Shown: piece after piece, positions 20,519 through 31,504 of the stretch | Position numbering within the stretch: position 1 is the stretch's first letter | How the letters are laid out: each line of letters starts with the position of its first letter | NCBI GenBank assembly: GCA_030710605.1 | Contig: CP092877.1 | Coordinates: 43,756,406 to 43,820,405 of the forward strand | Length of the DNA: 64,000 bases | Direction: 5' to 3' | From: Cordylochernes scorpioides | Taxonomy: Eukaryota; Arthropoda; Arachnida; Pseudoscorpiones; Chernetidae | Program-made: the position numbers and the translations under genes | The notes under the pieces: generated by a model | Seen by the model: only the letters and a program-made list of their open reading frames with translations | The model's database searches: none | Told to the model about the DNA's origin: nothing

Positions 20519-21622
20519 ATTTTGACAATTTTGAAAGAGATTTCTTCGAATAATATGATTTTGGGAAGCTTGACTTTTGTAACTACATAATTTGTGAATA
20601 ATTTGTTATCATTATTGCTCTACTGTAGTTTCATCAATAAAGCTTTTTTTACTTTATTTTATTTTAATTTTTTCACATTTAATTCATTTACATAACTCTA
20701 TTCTTGAAAATTGTTTTTTATTTTTTTTATGGTATCAACATTTCTGGTTCAATTAAGGTTTTTGTTAGCCTGCAACACACCTTATCATAGCTCATTGCAT
20801 TTATCAGGATAACTTTGCTGTTTTGATTTTTACACCATTGGTATTTTCATGCCTCTATAATATTATATTTGTTGGCAGAATTTTATAGACAATTTGGTTT
20901 GGGTTATATACATTAAGAATTTGTAAAAATATAAAGGTCAAAGTTTTACAACAAAAAAAAAAAATTTGGAACACCATTTCTCTCCCATTTAATTTAATGA
21001 TGCTTCATTTATGATTTTAAGAATTGCATTATTTTTATGCATATTATTTTTAAAATTTGTGTTAGCAAGACATGGAATATTGTTAAGTTAATGTATTATT
21101 AACATAAACTTTACCAACCCGTGAAGCGTCAGCTCCAGTCTTTTACCGCTGGGGGCAGCACTGTTAGAGCTAATAAATGCTTTCGATTGGTGCTTACTTT
21201 TACATGCTGTTTGTTTTTAGACTAAATTAATACACATCAAGTTAGCATTTTTTCATTCTTCAAAAGTTAAGATTATATTTTTAACGTTTCATAATACTTT
21301 TAAAATTAAAGCCGGAAATAATATTGCTTTTTCCCATCCTGCAGGTCTACATTACACTGCAACAGCTATCATAACTCTGGCTTTTGGCATTGATATTTAT
21401 ATAATGTGAAAGTACTGTTTGCTACCTTAAGCTCTGGAGAGATTATAATGTGTCTACAGATCCATCATGTGGAAATCACACCATAGTGAAAATGCATTTA
21501 GCTGGTAGCAATGTATCACATTTGTAGACATGTGGTGCGCTTACAGTAAAAGCAGTCGCTACCTACCCACCATGGTTATCATGGCCTGTACCACGCGTAC
21601 TAGGGATAATTAAAAAAAAAAA

Positions 21623-21795
21623 GGAAGCAAGACCGAATACAAATAATTACATTATGTGTGGTTTCAGTTACATTTTGGCTATCTTCAGACAAAGGTACTG
21701 AATACATTCAGTAATTTTGTCTTTATATGGCAACAATGCTGTTACTGAAACATCACACATATATATTTTTTTTTTATTTGGTCTTGCTTTTTTGG
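21623..21795. repeat. Palindromic repeat, copy 2
   Basis: Diverged copy of 18581-18752 with the same arm ends (GGAAGCAAGACC and GGTCTTGCTTTT). It is part of the larger internal duplication of the Helitron region. Confidence 0.65.
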
Positions 21796-22004
21796 TATTT
21801 TTTAAAATTGCCCTTGACTATTAGAAAATTATGCAAATTAACTATTTAGATATGTAAATGCCGGATTAGGTTCCCTTTAAAATGTTTGCTCTGGCTGTTT
21901 CTTCTTGGACAGCCGAGAGTGAAGTGGACAAAGTGAAATTTTCAGGTTGTGCCGACCATTTTCCTTTATTCAAACTAATCATTAGATTTTTTTTTTAATT
22001 TTTA

Positions 22005-22180
22005 AGAATAAAAGCCCAGTTTGGTTACTTGCACTCACTGGAGGGGTTGGACTTTTTCAAGAATCAGGAGCCATTGGGGCAATTTTTTTTTTTCAGAACA
22101 AAGTGTCTAAATCTGCATTCAATGATCCCGGGTCATGGTTTTTAAAAATTAACAGTTTAGACCACTCCTCCAAACAGCAC
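22005..22180 (-). mobile_element. tRNA-derived SINE, diverged copy
   Basis: Duplicate of the 19120-19300 copy within the repeated Helitron tail. Confidence 0.6.
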
Positions 22181-22386
22181 TCTATTCATTAGATGTGTTT
22201 GTGAAATGGATCCTATATTTCAGATTTTTTCACAAGCATTTTCGATATTGCTGTTTGCAATTTATCTCCATTTTGCTGAAAGAAAATTCATTACATTGAG
22301 TTTACAAACAGTTGGGGCCTCTATTCATTCATGAGTAAACCTCGCTCGAACACTACACAGGCGAAGCCGGGTCCAGTCGGGTAAAA

Positions 22387-22415
22387 CCCGGGCGTTGCCC
22401 GGGCCACTCGGCTAG
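22387..22415 (+). other. Helitron 3' terminal hairpin and CTAG
   Basis: CCCGGGCGTTGCCCGGG folds into a 7-bp stem with a 3-base loop. CTAG follows eight bases later and a T comes next, the standard Helitron 3' terminus inserted at A/T. Confidence 0.85.
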
Positions 22416-22576
22416 TCACATATATATATACTAGCCGAATGACCCGGGCAACGCCCGGGGTTTACCCAATTAAATGCTTTTATTCAAATACTATATGTTA
22501 CAATTATAAATTGGCGCCGTGGATGTCATTCTTGTATAATATATAAATGAGTTTTAAAAATTGTAAAAAAAAAAAT

Positions 22577-22638
22577 GCCTCGGCCGGGAATCGAACCCCG
22601 CGTGGCAGGCGAGCATTCTACCACTGAACCGCCGATGG
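22577..22638 (-). pseudogene. tRNA-Gly(GCC) pseudogene
   Basis: The minus strand has the tRNA-Gly D-arm/A-box (GGTTCAGTGGTAGAATGC), anticodon loop CTGCCAC (anticodon GCC) and B-box GGTTCGATTCC, then a T-run. The variable loop and the 5' half of the T stem are deleted, and the acceptor stem has mismatches, so it cannot fold normally. Confidence 0.85.
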
Positions 22639-23352
22639 TTATGAGAAATGGCCATATTTGGGTAATTATTCCATTCACAAAAGCAAACGGTGACAGAATT
22701 GATTAAGAAAGGGCAATGCCCGGGTTTTACCCGATTAAATGCTTTTATTTAAATACTATTTGTTACAATTATAAATTGGCGCCGTGGATGTCATTCTTGT
22801 GAAACGTCCCGCTCCAAACTTTGTGTCTAAGAAGCGATATTTTTATAAAGAAATGATCTGGCTTTGTGTCTTCTGCTCGAATGAATGTTTTTCTGTTAGA
22901 ATTTTGTTCCTGCATACTAAAAATGAACTGGCTTCACCCTTGGTCTCTGCTTTTTGGATTTTTTCCGGATATAATTTTGTATCTGATAATCAAATATGAT
23001 ACAGCAATATTGTCATCATCATTTTCTGAATAAAAAACAACTACTTTTTTCCCAGAACCTGTCAATTTATTTTGATTGACTAAAAATCCGAAAAATATAT
23101 TTTCAGATTTTTCTCTATGTCTTGTTAAAACACGTTTTACATGTCCATTATGTCAGCTGATATTACCTCCCATCTTCACCGCTAGAGGCGCTGCTTGCGA
23201 GCGAAAGGGCAAATTTGCAACGCAATTTGCAAATAACTTGTATACATACTTGTATACTTGTGTACATAGACCATAAATCTGTACATAGACAGGAAAAGCA
23301 CATATATTTTAATACTATAAATGAGTTTTAAAAATTGTAAAAAAAAAAAAAT

Positions 23353-23414
23353 GCATCGGCCGGGAATCGAACCCGGGGCGCCCGCGTGGCAGGCGAGCAT
23401 TCGACCACTGAACC
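23353..23414 (-). pseudogene. tRNA-Gly(GCC), 5'-truncated
   Basis: D-arm, anticodon GCC arm, a complete T-arm (CCGGGTTCGATTCCCGG) and 3' acceptor CCGATGC are intact and followed by a long T-run, a Pol III terminator. The 5' acceptor strand is missing: sequence departs from tRNA just before GGTTCAG. Its flanks (AAATGAGTTTTAAAAATTG and AAAGCAAACGGTGACAG) are shared with the copy at 22577, so both arose by duplication of a larger piece. Confidence 0.85.
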
Positions 23415-24779
23415 AAAAGCAAACGGTGACAGAATTAAGAAAGAATGCATGACGCTGATAACTGCATATATTAATATATATATATAAATAAATAGTTGTT
23501 TATTTTTATAGTTTAGTTTTGTATTAAAATTATCTTTATTTCTTTGATTATTTAAATTCAAATTATAAAATTTGTAAATTGTTATTAATTAATAGAAAGA
23601 GAGAGAGAAAAAAAAAATCCTTTACTTCTTACACATCATCCATATATATTTATAATTAATAACAATAAAATTTAACAACATAACGTCTTTTGCAGTCGGC
23701 TTTTACACGTCATTTAGACATACTCTAATTTGTATATAGAATAATAGAAGTGAGAATATATTTAATAGTATAATTTTTAGTAGTTAGAGAGAAAAGAGAG
23801 AAAGACAGAACCATGCACTTTTATTCAAACTAATAATAAGAGAAAAAAAATTTTTTTTGTAAAGAAGGTAGATAAGATTGTTAGTATATATATATATTTT
23901 TTATAATTTTATATTTTATCCTTTTTTATATGATTTTTTAATTTTTTTTATTTTATAATATAAATATATCTAGTTGTATTTAGTAATAAATCTATAATAT
24001 AAATTAACTTTTGTTATAAGTTTGGTTATTATGTTTGGAAACCCTAATGGAGGACCAGACATATACAAACAAATTTTAAAATGAATTAATTAATGGAAAG
24101 AGAGATCTGCTTGACCGGAGATTTTCAAATAGAAATCAAGCGACATTTCACTCCTGCTCTATTATGTCATAGATCTCTCTTAAACCGGATTTTATGTGTT
24201 AATATTAAGTTGCTTCAGTGAAACATTTATATGAACAGATCCAACAAATACAAGTGTTAAGAAAATTCCAACTGTAACCTACCTCGTCCGCGACGCCCTC
24301 CTCTGTAAACAGCTATTTCTGGCTGACATCTGTTGCGGGGGGGACAAATGTCGTTCCTTCAAAATTAGAGTGCTTATTCAGAAATTTTAGAACAATAAGA
24401 CAGCTAAAGAAGAAAGAAAATAGTTAAGGGAAGAAAGCCAAACTTTATAATCTTTACAGTTAGTTATATTAATATAACTGATTCAACCATTATTTATCTT
24501 TCAATATTCCTTTAAAAAGGCAAATTATTAGATGATTAATAAAGCTATTATTTTTGAAAATTCATTTTTATTTAATTTCCATTTTCCTCCCCAGAAATTG
24601 GAGATTAAATAAAATGAATTCTATACAATATTACTTTAAAAATCTTGTGAAAAATCTTCAAATTAGTTATATAATTTAAGTTTAATTAACTGTTAAAGAT
24701 TATAAATTTGTATTAGTTATTATTGAGAGAAATTATAGAAAGTTGATTTAATAAATGGATACTTCCATTTATTTTTTTT

Positions 24780-26330
24780 TTAATATTTTATAATTGATAT
24801 ACTGTTGAAATATTTTACTTGTCTAATACTAAATTTGTTTTTAATAAATTCCATGTTTAAATTTTTAACATCTTCTATGAAATTTTCTAATATATTATTT
24901 ATTCTATAAATTCTTAGAAACTGACCAAAATATATACCTATACAGCAATTTAATGATATATTAGAATTTATATTACAGTATTTTATAATGTTGAAATTAT
25001 AATTACTTTTTTTATTATAAATTTTAATAGCATTATTTGTAAGGTTTATATTTAGGTCTAAAAAGTTAACTTTTTTGTTTCTATTAATTTTTCATTGTTC
25101 TTAAGTTTCAAGTATTTAGGATATATTTCAGGTATTATGTTTTTAAACTCTGGGTTATTAAATATAATAATGTCATCTACAAAACGGAACATTTGCCAAT
25201 TAACATTATTTTGTAGAAAGTATTCTCTTTCGTACCAGAATAGTATTAGATTAGCTAATAAAGGACTTGATGAAGTTCCCATAGGAACGCCTTCTGATTG
25301 AATATATATTTTATTTTTAAATTCTATATAGTTAAAATTTAAAAATGTTTCCAGTCGATTTTGCTGTTTTAAGATCTAATTTAATTGTTTTATATCTGTT
25401 ATGAATAATTTTAATGTAGAAAGTTTTGTCATTAATGAATTCATTAAATAAATTGGTTATTTTGTTATTTAGATCTCTTAAATTTATTTTAGAATATAGG
25501 TCCTCAAAATCAAATGTGTGTACTGTTTCAATGTTTGTCCAATTGTTCATTAAATAGTTAATGATTTTTTTATTTGAGTCGATAAATTTATAATTATATT
25601 TATTAGTTAATTTATTTATAATAAATTGTAGTGTTGAAGCTAATTGTATATCAATGTTTTTTATAACTGAATTTATACCAGATGTGATAGTTCTGAAAGA
25701 AATTGTTTTTTTGTGTAGTTTAGGAATTATATAGAACTTTGGTATGTTTGGATTTTTGTAGTAATTATAAATTTTTAGTGAATTTTCAACGTTTTTGATG
25801 TCTTTTTTGATTTTTGTGGCTGTAGTTCTCGCAAAAGTGTATTTATGATTATTATCAATTTCCTTTTTTAGTATATCGTGGTATAGATTTTTACAAATTA
25901 TAGATAAGTTTTTGGAACATTTATCTATAGGAGTGATAATAAAGTCCTTCTGTAATTTAATTATATTTTCTTTAAAAGAAGGAATATCTGAATTAGGTTT
26001 TGTGTATTTAAGTGTATTATTATAATAATTTATAATTTCCTTTTTAATATTATGTTTCCATTCCAGAAAAGTAAATTCTGAATACTGTATTTTATACTAG
26101 TTTTATTTATGAAAATATCTATATCTTTTAATATAGATTTAATTGTATTATTATAATTGTGTTTAATTTGAGGTATATATTTATACCCTTTATTTAAAAT
26201 ATATCCTGATATTCTGGATTTAAAAAAGAAAAATTGCTAGTTAATATATGACCTGAGAGCTTATATCTACCAATATAGTTGTTGCAATTACATTTAATTT
26301 TTTTTTTAATTTGCCAAATTATTAATAAAT
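24780..26330 (-). pseudogene. PLE reverse transcriptase, copy 2
   Basis: Homologous to 9753-11303 throughout, but broken by several small indels (for example near 25080, 25350 and 25700). Surviving frames include MGTSSSPLLANLILF and the RT active site as FVDD (25282-25058), and the TFDFEDLYSKIN block (25550-25332). The non-coding 3' region occupies 23484-24779. The coding continues across the copia element at 29274. Confidence 0.88.
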
Positions 26331-26341
26331 TGGTTATAATT

Positions 26342-26600
26342 TGATATAGGCTTAGCAAAATACGATTATGCTTTATGAAGATTTCTAGTTGTTATGGTAC
26401 TCACGTATGTTGTAGTTACGAGGACATCCCTTTAGATATAAACAAATATATATTTATTTAGGGAACGACTTGTTCCATTACATATATTTGTTAAAACAAG
26501 TTAGCGGTAAACATCAGCAAGGTTGAAGGTAGTTGTTGGAAGTTGCGTAATCGTAGTGACGTCAGCATCTATGATGATTAAAGTCAAAGTTTGCGTAACA
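26342..26600 (-). repeat. copia 3' LTR
   Basis: 259 bp, TG...CA, identical by eye to 29010-29268. Confidence 0.95.
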
Positions 26601-26609
26601 ATTCCCTCC

Positions 26610-28886
26610 TTACTTTGGCTTTATTCCCACGATGCTGAGGCTCTCCAGGTGTTTCTTCATCTGGTCTCGGGATAGGTCCTTTGTGAAGATATCCGCCTCC
26701 AGGTCCTGAGATGGCTTGTACAGAAGGCAGATGTCTCTGGATTCATAACAGTCTCTCAAGAAGTGGTACTTTCTGTTGATATGTCTACAGTGACTGCTTT
26801 GTTTAGGGCTGGAGATCCAGTTGATCAATGACTGACTGTCTGTATAGATCGCAGTTGGTTTTTCCATGAAATTCCATTCTTCCAGCTCTCGTAACAGGTT
26901 TATTATCCACTTGATTTGACAGCAGCTTTCACAAGCAGCTATCATTTCCGCTTCCATTGTGGAGAGGGCGACGAGTGGTTGTTTACTACTTTTCCAGTCT
27001 ATAGTTGCTTCGCCGAGCTTCAATACATATCCGCCGTAGGATTTTCCATCATGAGTGGTCGACCAGCTGGCATCGGTGTAGGACTTCAGGATTCCAGTCT
27101 TCCCTCTTTCAAATTTCACTCCTAGGTCAATTGTTCCTTGTAGGTATCTCATCACTCTTTTGATTGCTGTCCAGTGCATCTGTTTTGGTTGTCTGGAGTA
27201 CTGTGAAAGTTTGCTAGTGATGTAAGCGATGTCGGGTCTGGTGTTAACAGCTAGAAACATTAGCATTCCAAGGGCTTCCTGGTAAGTGTGCTGTTCACAA
27301 TTGTCATCTTCAATATGATTATCCAAATTGATTTCTTTGGAACCTGGTGTTGGAACTTCCTTACAATTTTCCATTCCATATTTCTGCAATATTTGTTGTA
27401 CATAGTGGCTTTGCTGTAGCGAAATTCCCTCCTTGTCTTGTATGATCTTGATTCCCAAAAACATGCCTTTACATGTTACATCCTTTATTTCCAGATGATG
27501 TCTCAGTTTATTGATGAATCTGTTTGAGGTATCTTCAGAATCTGAGACAGTGATAAAGTCATCAACATATATCCCTACATTGAAGTATTTGTCTTCATTC
27601 TTCCATTTAAATAGGCAAGGATCAGATTTAAGTTTTTCCAGTCCACAGTCATGAAGTACTTGACTGAATTTCTCATACCACGATCTTCCGGATTGAGGTA
27701 GACCGTAAATACTTTTGTTGAGTTTGCAAACTTTGTTTCTGTCTTGGACAAATCCAGCAGGTTGTTCCATGAATATTGTATTTTCAATGTTTCCATTTAG
27801 ATAGGCTGCTTTTACATCAAATAGTTTAATGACTGAATCTTTTGTTGCTGCCATTGACAAAATAGTCCTGAGGGTGGCAGATTCGATGTGTCTCCCTTCT
27901 TCCGCCACTTGTATGCTTCTTATCTCCTCCGTCTTGTGCTCGATCCATTCACCATGGGAAGTCATGTGGCTTGTGCACGCAGAATCAATTATCCACACGT
28001 CCTGAGTCGTCGGGCGTTCCTCCCTTGTGCTTGCATGTAGTGCGTATTCTGAAGTGGAGTTTCTTCGTTGGGATGGTTCCTCCGTTCGTTCTTGGATTGC
28101 TGATCTGGCTTTGTCTTTGTTTTGTTTTGGTCCTTTATGGTAGTTCCTTGTACTGGCCATGTTATTTTTGTTTGTTGTATTATTTTGATTTCCTTTGTTG
28201 TTAGGGTTGAACCAACAGTCTTTCTTGAAATGTCCTTTTCTTTTGCAAATGAAGCATGACTTTTCTTTGAATTGGTTGCCTGATGATCTGAAAGCATTTT
28301 CATGATTTTTGCTTCTGTCCTGTCTTTTCTTCTCGAAATCCAGTAGAGTTTGTCTCAAGTCTGGTAAGGAGATTTCTCTGTTTATTGACAGTGCTGCTGT
28401 GATCGTGTCAAAGTTAGGTGTGAGTCCTTCAACAATGTATCGTACAAGTTCTCTTTCTGTTACAGTCTTTCCTAGCTGGGTGATCTCTTGTGCCAGTTTC
28501 TGTGCTCGTACAATATACATGTTGACATTTTCATTTGGGTTCAATTTTAGTCTGGCTAGATCCAACATTAGGTCTATCCTTTTATTTTCTAGAGATCCTT
28601 CAAACCTTTTCTTTATGTCGTACCAAATTCTTTTGGCTCTTTTATCGCCTCGAAAGATGATTGTTAAGTCATCCGAAAGTGACAATATTATTAGGCTGTA
28701 TGCTTCCCGATTCTTTTTCTTCCAAATATCATATTCTAGTTTATTTTTTGTAAAGTCTGGCTCGTCATTAACAATTACGTCCTCGAAGAGATCTTTTGAA
28801 TCTAGAATTGCTTCCATTTTCATGGACCACGTGGTATAGTTGTTTTCTGTTAAATGTTCGATTTTTGCTAAGTTATGTGTATCCAT
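26610..28886 (-). CDS. copia Gag-Pol with integrase deleted, open frame
   Basis: The 758-residue uninterrupted frame starts at an ATG 124 bases inside the 5' LTR. Residues ~1-200 are a copia Gag (NYTTWSMKMEAIL, then RIWYDIKKRFEG). A CCHC knuckle, CFICKRKGHFKKDCW, is near 215. Protease begins at VWIIDSACTSHMTS (~300) but stops after ~30 residues. The frame then jumps into RT at IKLFDVKAAYLNG (~360), with active site YVDD (~430), and RNase H (TDASWSTT, TMEAEMIAA, YTDSQSLINW). The rest of protease, all of integrase and the N-terminal part of RT are missing, in frame. Full copia proteins are about twice as long. It could be expressed but could not integrate on its own. Confidence 0.93.
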   Translation of the reverse strand: MDTHNLAKIEHLTENNYTTWSMKMEAILDSKDLFEDVIVNDEPDFTKNKLEYDIWKKKNREAYSLIILSLSDDLTIIFRGDKRAKRIWYDIKKRFEGSLENKRIDLMLDLARLKLNPNENVNMYIVRAQKLAQEITQLGKTVTERELVRYIVEGLTPNFDTITAALSINREISLPDLRQTLLDFEKKRQDRSKNHENAFRSSGNQFKEKSCFICKRKGHFKKDCWFNPNNKGNQNNTTNKNNMASTRNYHKGPKQNKDKARSAIQERTEEPSQRRNSTSEYALHASTREERPTTQDVWIIDSACTSHMTSHGEWIEHKTEEIRSIQVAEEGRHIESATLRTILSMAATKDSVIKLFDVKAAYLNGNIENTIFMEQPAGFVQDRNKVCKLNKSIYGLPQSGRSWYEKFSQVLHDCGLEKLKSDPCLFKWKNEDKYFNVGIYVDDFITVSDSEDTSNRFINKLRHHLEIKDVTCKGMFLGIKIIQDKEGISLQQSHYVQQILQKYGMENCKEVPTPGSKEINLDNHIEDDNCEQHTYQEALGMLMFLAVNTRPDIAYITSKLSQYSRQPKQMHWTAIKRVMRYLQGTIDLGVKFERGKTGILKSYTDASWSTTHDGKSYGGYVLKLGEATIDWKSSKQPLVALSTMEAEMIAACESCCQIKWIINLLRELEEWNFMEKPTAIYTDSQSLINWISSPKQSSHCRHINRKYHFLRDCYESRDICLLYKPSQDLEADIFTKDLSRDQMKKHLESLSIVGIKPK

Positions 28887-29009
28887 TTTTATTCAATATT
28901 TATTTTCTAAATTGGCGGTTAGTCCAATTATTTATTTTCTTTATGATTTAAATGGATCAATTGGCGGTTAGTCCAATTCGCGCGCCCAAACCACGGTCGG
29001 CTACCAAAT

Positions 29010-29268
29010 TGATATAGGCTTAGCAAAATACGATTATGCTTTATGAAGATTTCTAGTTGTTATGGTACTCACGTATGTTGTAGTTACGAGGACATCCCTT
29101 TAGATATAAACAAATATATATTTATTTAGGGAACGACTTGTTCCATTACATATATTTGTTAAAACAAGTTAGCGGTAAACATCAGCAAGGTTGAAGGTAG
29201 TTGTTGGAAGTTGCGTAATCGTAGTGACGTCAGCATCTATGATGATTAAAGTCAAAGTTTGCGTAACA
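29010..29268 (-). repeat. copia 5' LTR
   Basis: 259 bp, identical by eye to the 3' LTR, with TAATT duplication outside. Confidence 0.95.
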
Positions 29269-29273
29269 TAATT

Positions 29274-30160
29274 GCAAACTAAACTACCTATATTTTTGTT
29301 GTATCTCCAGATTGTTTTAAAATTTAAATTTTTTATAGGGAAAAGATTATTGATGTTTTGGTTATTAAAAATATCATTAAATTTAATATGATTAAATAAA
29401 TTGTTATTAAATTTAATGATAATATTAATGTTATTAGTAGATTGTTTAATTTTTCTGTATTTAAAGATGTCGTGTGTGATATCTATTAATCTGTTAGTCA
29501 GATTATGAATTTTAATATATTCTATAAGTTTGATAAATTTATTATTATCTAGTTTAAATAATGTTTTAATAAATTTATCGATGAAGTTGTTAGTATACAT
29601 TTGTTTTGGGTCCAGTAATTCTTCAAATACAATGTAACCTAATTTATTGGTAGTTTTACCTCTAGTTTTATTAGGTTTAGTTTTAAATTCATTTTTTTTT
29701 TGTATTTGCAGCTGATTTCATAAGTTGAAATTTCTTCTGTTTGTGGTTTTATGTGTAGTTTAATTCGTCATTAAGTCCATAAGGGAATAATGTGTTGTGT
29801 TTATAAATGTAGTTGTTTTCTAATAATAGTCGTTGTTTTTTGTTTTGACATATGTCTAGTATCTCTATCTTAAAGTTGTTAAAAGTATGTAATTGATTGT
29901 GTTCTTTCATATATATATTACCAATTGATTTTTTAGCGTGGTTTCTATGTAGGTTTATTCGTATATTTAATGGATTACATGTTTGTCCTATATATGATAG
30001 TTGACAAATTTGGCATTTATAAATATATTTATATATTATATTTATTTATAAATAGTATTTACTAATTTACAACTAGTCGTTTGAAATGTGTCATGGTTCT
30101 TAAGAGAGGGACAAGTTTGACAATTCTTTCTTAGGCAATTTTAAGCGAGTTTTAATTAAC
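29274..30160 (-). pseudogene. PLE copy 2: GIY-YIG and linker part
   Basis: Continues the copy interrupted by copia. The linker frame (29600-29274) matches the copies at 35250 and 36270. The GIY-YIG part (30150-29650) is recognisable (ICQLSYIGQT region near 29990) but frameshifted near 29690 and 29750 and carries a small AT-rich insertion near 30020-30050. Confidence 0.85.
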
Positions 30161-30238
30161 ATAAAAGAGGTGGTAACCCTAATATGTTTGTAGTTTTTTT
30201 TAGTTTTTTAGTTTGTTATTCTTATGATTTTTTTTTTT

Positions 30239-31501
30239 TGACGTGACAACGTCTTAAATTAGGTTGCGGCTGGGAGTCACTTATGAAAAAGTGTAACGCC
30301 CGGTAACGTTACGATGAGTCACCGAACGAGAGTGCTGCGCGCGCAGCTGCGCGCGCAGCGCTAGAGAATTAGGCGCATTGAATCGGCGCATGCTTGTCTC
30401 TGTCTTTGTCTTTCTCGAACGTTCTTGGCGTTGGAAAAACAAGAAAGCGTCATAATACAAGTTCACACGTGTGGTTAAAGTATCGTCAGCTGTGTCTGTA
30501 GTGAAAATGTGGAGTGCTTAGATTCGTCATTTACAACAACTACAACAATAAAGGTAAATAATTGTACACTGATATTTCATTATCGTAAACTATGATTGAT
30601 TGATTAATTGTTAGATTGACACAAAAGTTGAGAAACTGAGTTTATAGGTTATGTCATACTATTGATAAATGTTGATAGTGTTAAGTAAATTATTAGTTTA
30701 AAATTAATTAATTAATTAATTATTATTTTACAAATTTTAAATAGTTTCAAATTTATTTAGCAAAAATTTGAACCTTCGATCTGAATAAATGTTTTGATTT
30801 TCGAATTGATTATTTAAAATTACAAATATTAAGAAAAAGTGGCAGATATAAGAAAACTTTATTTAAACTGTGTTGAGCAAGAATTTTAACATCTAATATA
30901 AGTAAATGTTTTAATTTTCAACTTCATCATTTACAATTACAAATTTTATTTAATTTCAAATTTATTTAGCAAAAATTTGAACCTTCGATCTGAATAAGTG
31001 TTTTGATTTTCAAATTGATTCTTTAAAATTAAAAATTCATCCATTCAATTTCAAATGTTCAACAGGAATCACCACTCTCAAAACAATGGAAACGGTGCCT
31101 TCAACTTCCAGTACTTCAATGGAGACGGAGGATATCGTGCCGTCAACGTCTGCAGTACCTTTCGTTGTTCCACACACCACCTCTACCGCCAGAACGAATG
31201 CTCAGCGACAACGTGAGTACAGACTACGAAAAGCATTGACCAGAACTCCTGAACAAGTAAGAGCCTTTGCAAAAGCGGCTGCGGAGAGGCAACGCAGGTT
31301 CAAGCTACGTAAATCTGCTAACATAGCCCTCACCAGCGGTACGTCAGAGTCACCTGCTTCAACGTCTTGTTCTGTGGTGGAGAGAACAAGCGTTCCTGTC
31401 GTGGCGGAGAGAACGAGCGTTCCCCTAACTAACGCTCAACGGCAACGTGCATTCCGACAACGTAGAGCAGCATCTTCTCGGACTGATGTACAACCGACTA
31501 C
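30239..31501 (+). mobile_element. Helentron 5' fragment inserted in a T-run of PLE
   Basis: Starts TGACGTGACAACGTC, the same terminus as the Helentron at 45193-47649 (there on the minus strand, 47649). Bases 30239-30950 match 47649-46975 inverted. It is flanked by T-runs on both sides, where uninterrupted PLE has one T-run (35850-35870). It contains a 26-bp GC palindrome (30327-30352 region) built from GCTGCGCGCGCAGC. The 3' end does not resemble that of the other copy, so it is probably truncated. Confidence 0.8.
31086..31501 (+). CDS. Helentron Rep-helicase N-terminal fragment
   Basis: About 138 codons from an ATG, preceded by a possible splice acceptor (TTCAACAG). It has a Ser/Thr/Pro-rich start, then three basic NAQRQR-type repeats (NAQRQREYRLRK, AAAERQRRFKLRK, NAQRQRAFRQRR). 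Such Arg-rich repeats are common at the N-terminus of animal Helitron/Helentron proteins. The Rep catalytic and helicase domains are absent. Past 31501 the frame runs on for about 20 codons into PLE sequence, which is accidental. Confidence 0.65.
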
Positions 31502-31504
31502 TTT

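Larger units (their letters stand above)
17199..22415 (+). mobile_element. Helitron region, 5' TC to 3' CTAG
   Basis: Begins TCTATAAAAATG after an A (17198), like many animal Helitron 5' ends. It finishes with a 7-bp-stem hairpin (22387-22403), eight bases, then CTAG (22412-22415) before a T. A helicase C-terminus lies at 20324-20518. The segment 18180-19487 is repeated at 21320-22400, so two related Helitron tails are probably present and the first ends near 19487 after its own hairpin, ACCCGGGCGAAGCCGGGT. Whether this is one element or two fused ones is unresolved. Confidence 0.7.
22431..23460 (-). mobile_element. Helitron, minus-strand 3' end with tRNA-bearing interior
   Basis: On the minus strand, hairpin CCCGGGCGTTGCCCGGG (22459-22443) is followed by TCATTCGG and CTAG (22434-22431), then T. 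This end faces the plus-strand Helitron end across about 15 bases of (TA)-rich DNA. A second, end-less copy of its subterminal region is at 22707-22800. The 5' end was not found, so the right boundary is a guess. Apart from two tRNA-Gly pseudogenes I see no gene here. Confidence 0.6.
26342..29268 (-). mobile_element. Ty1/copia retrotransposon with identical LTRs
   Basis: LTRs of 259 bp (26342-26600 and 29010-29268) start TGATATAGG and end GCGTAACA, and appear identical by eye. A 5-bp target duplication TAATT (26337-26341 and 29269-29273) interrupts PLE sequence whose intact form is at 34910-34925. A purine tract AAGGAGGGAAT (minus strand) adjoins the 3' LTR. A TGGTAGC primer-binding-like site lies just inside the 5' LTR near 29007. 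At about 2.9 kb it is well short of a full copia element. Confidence 0.95.
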
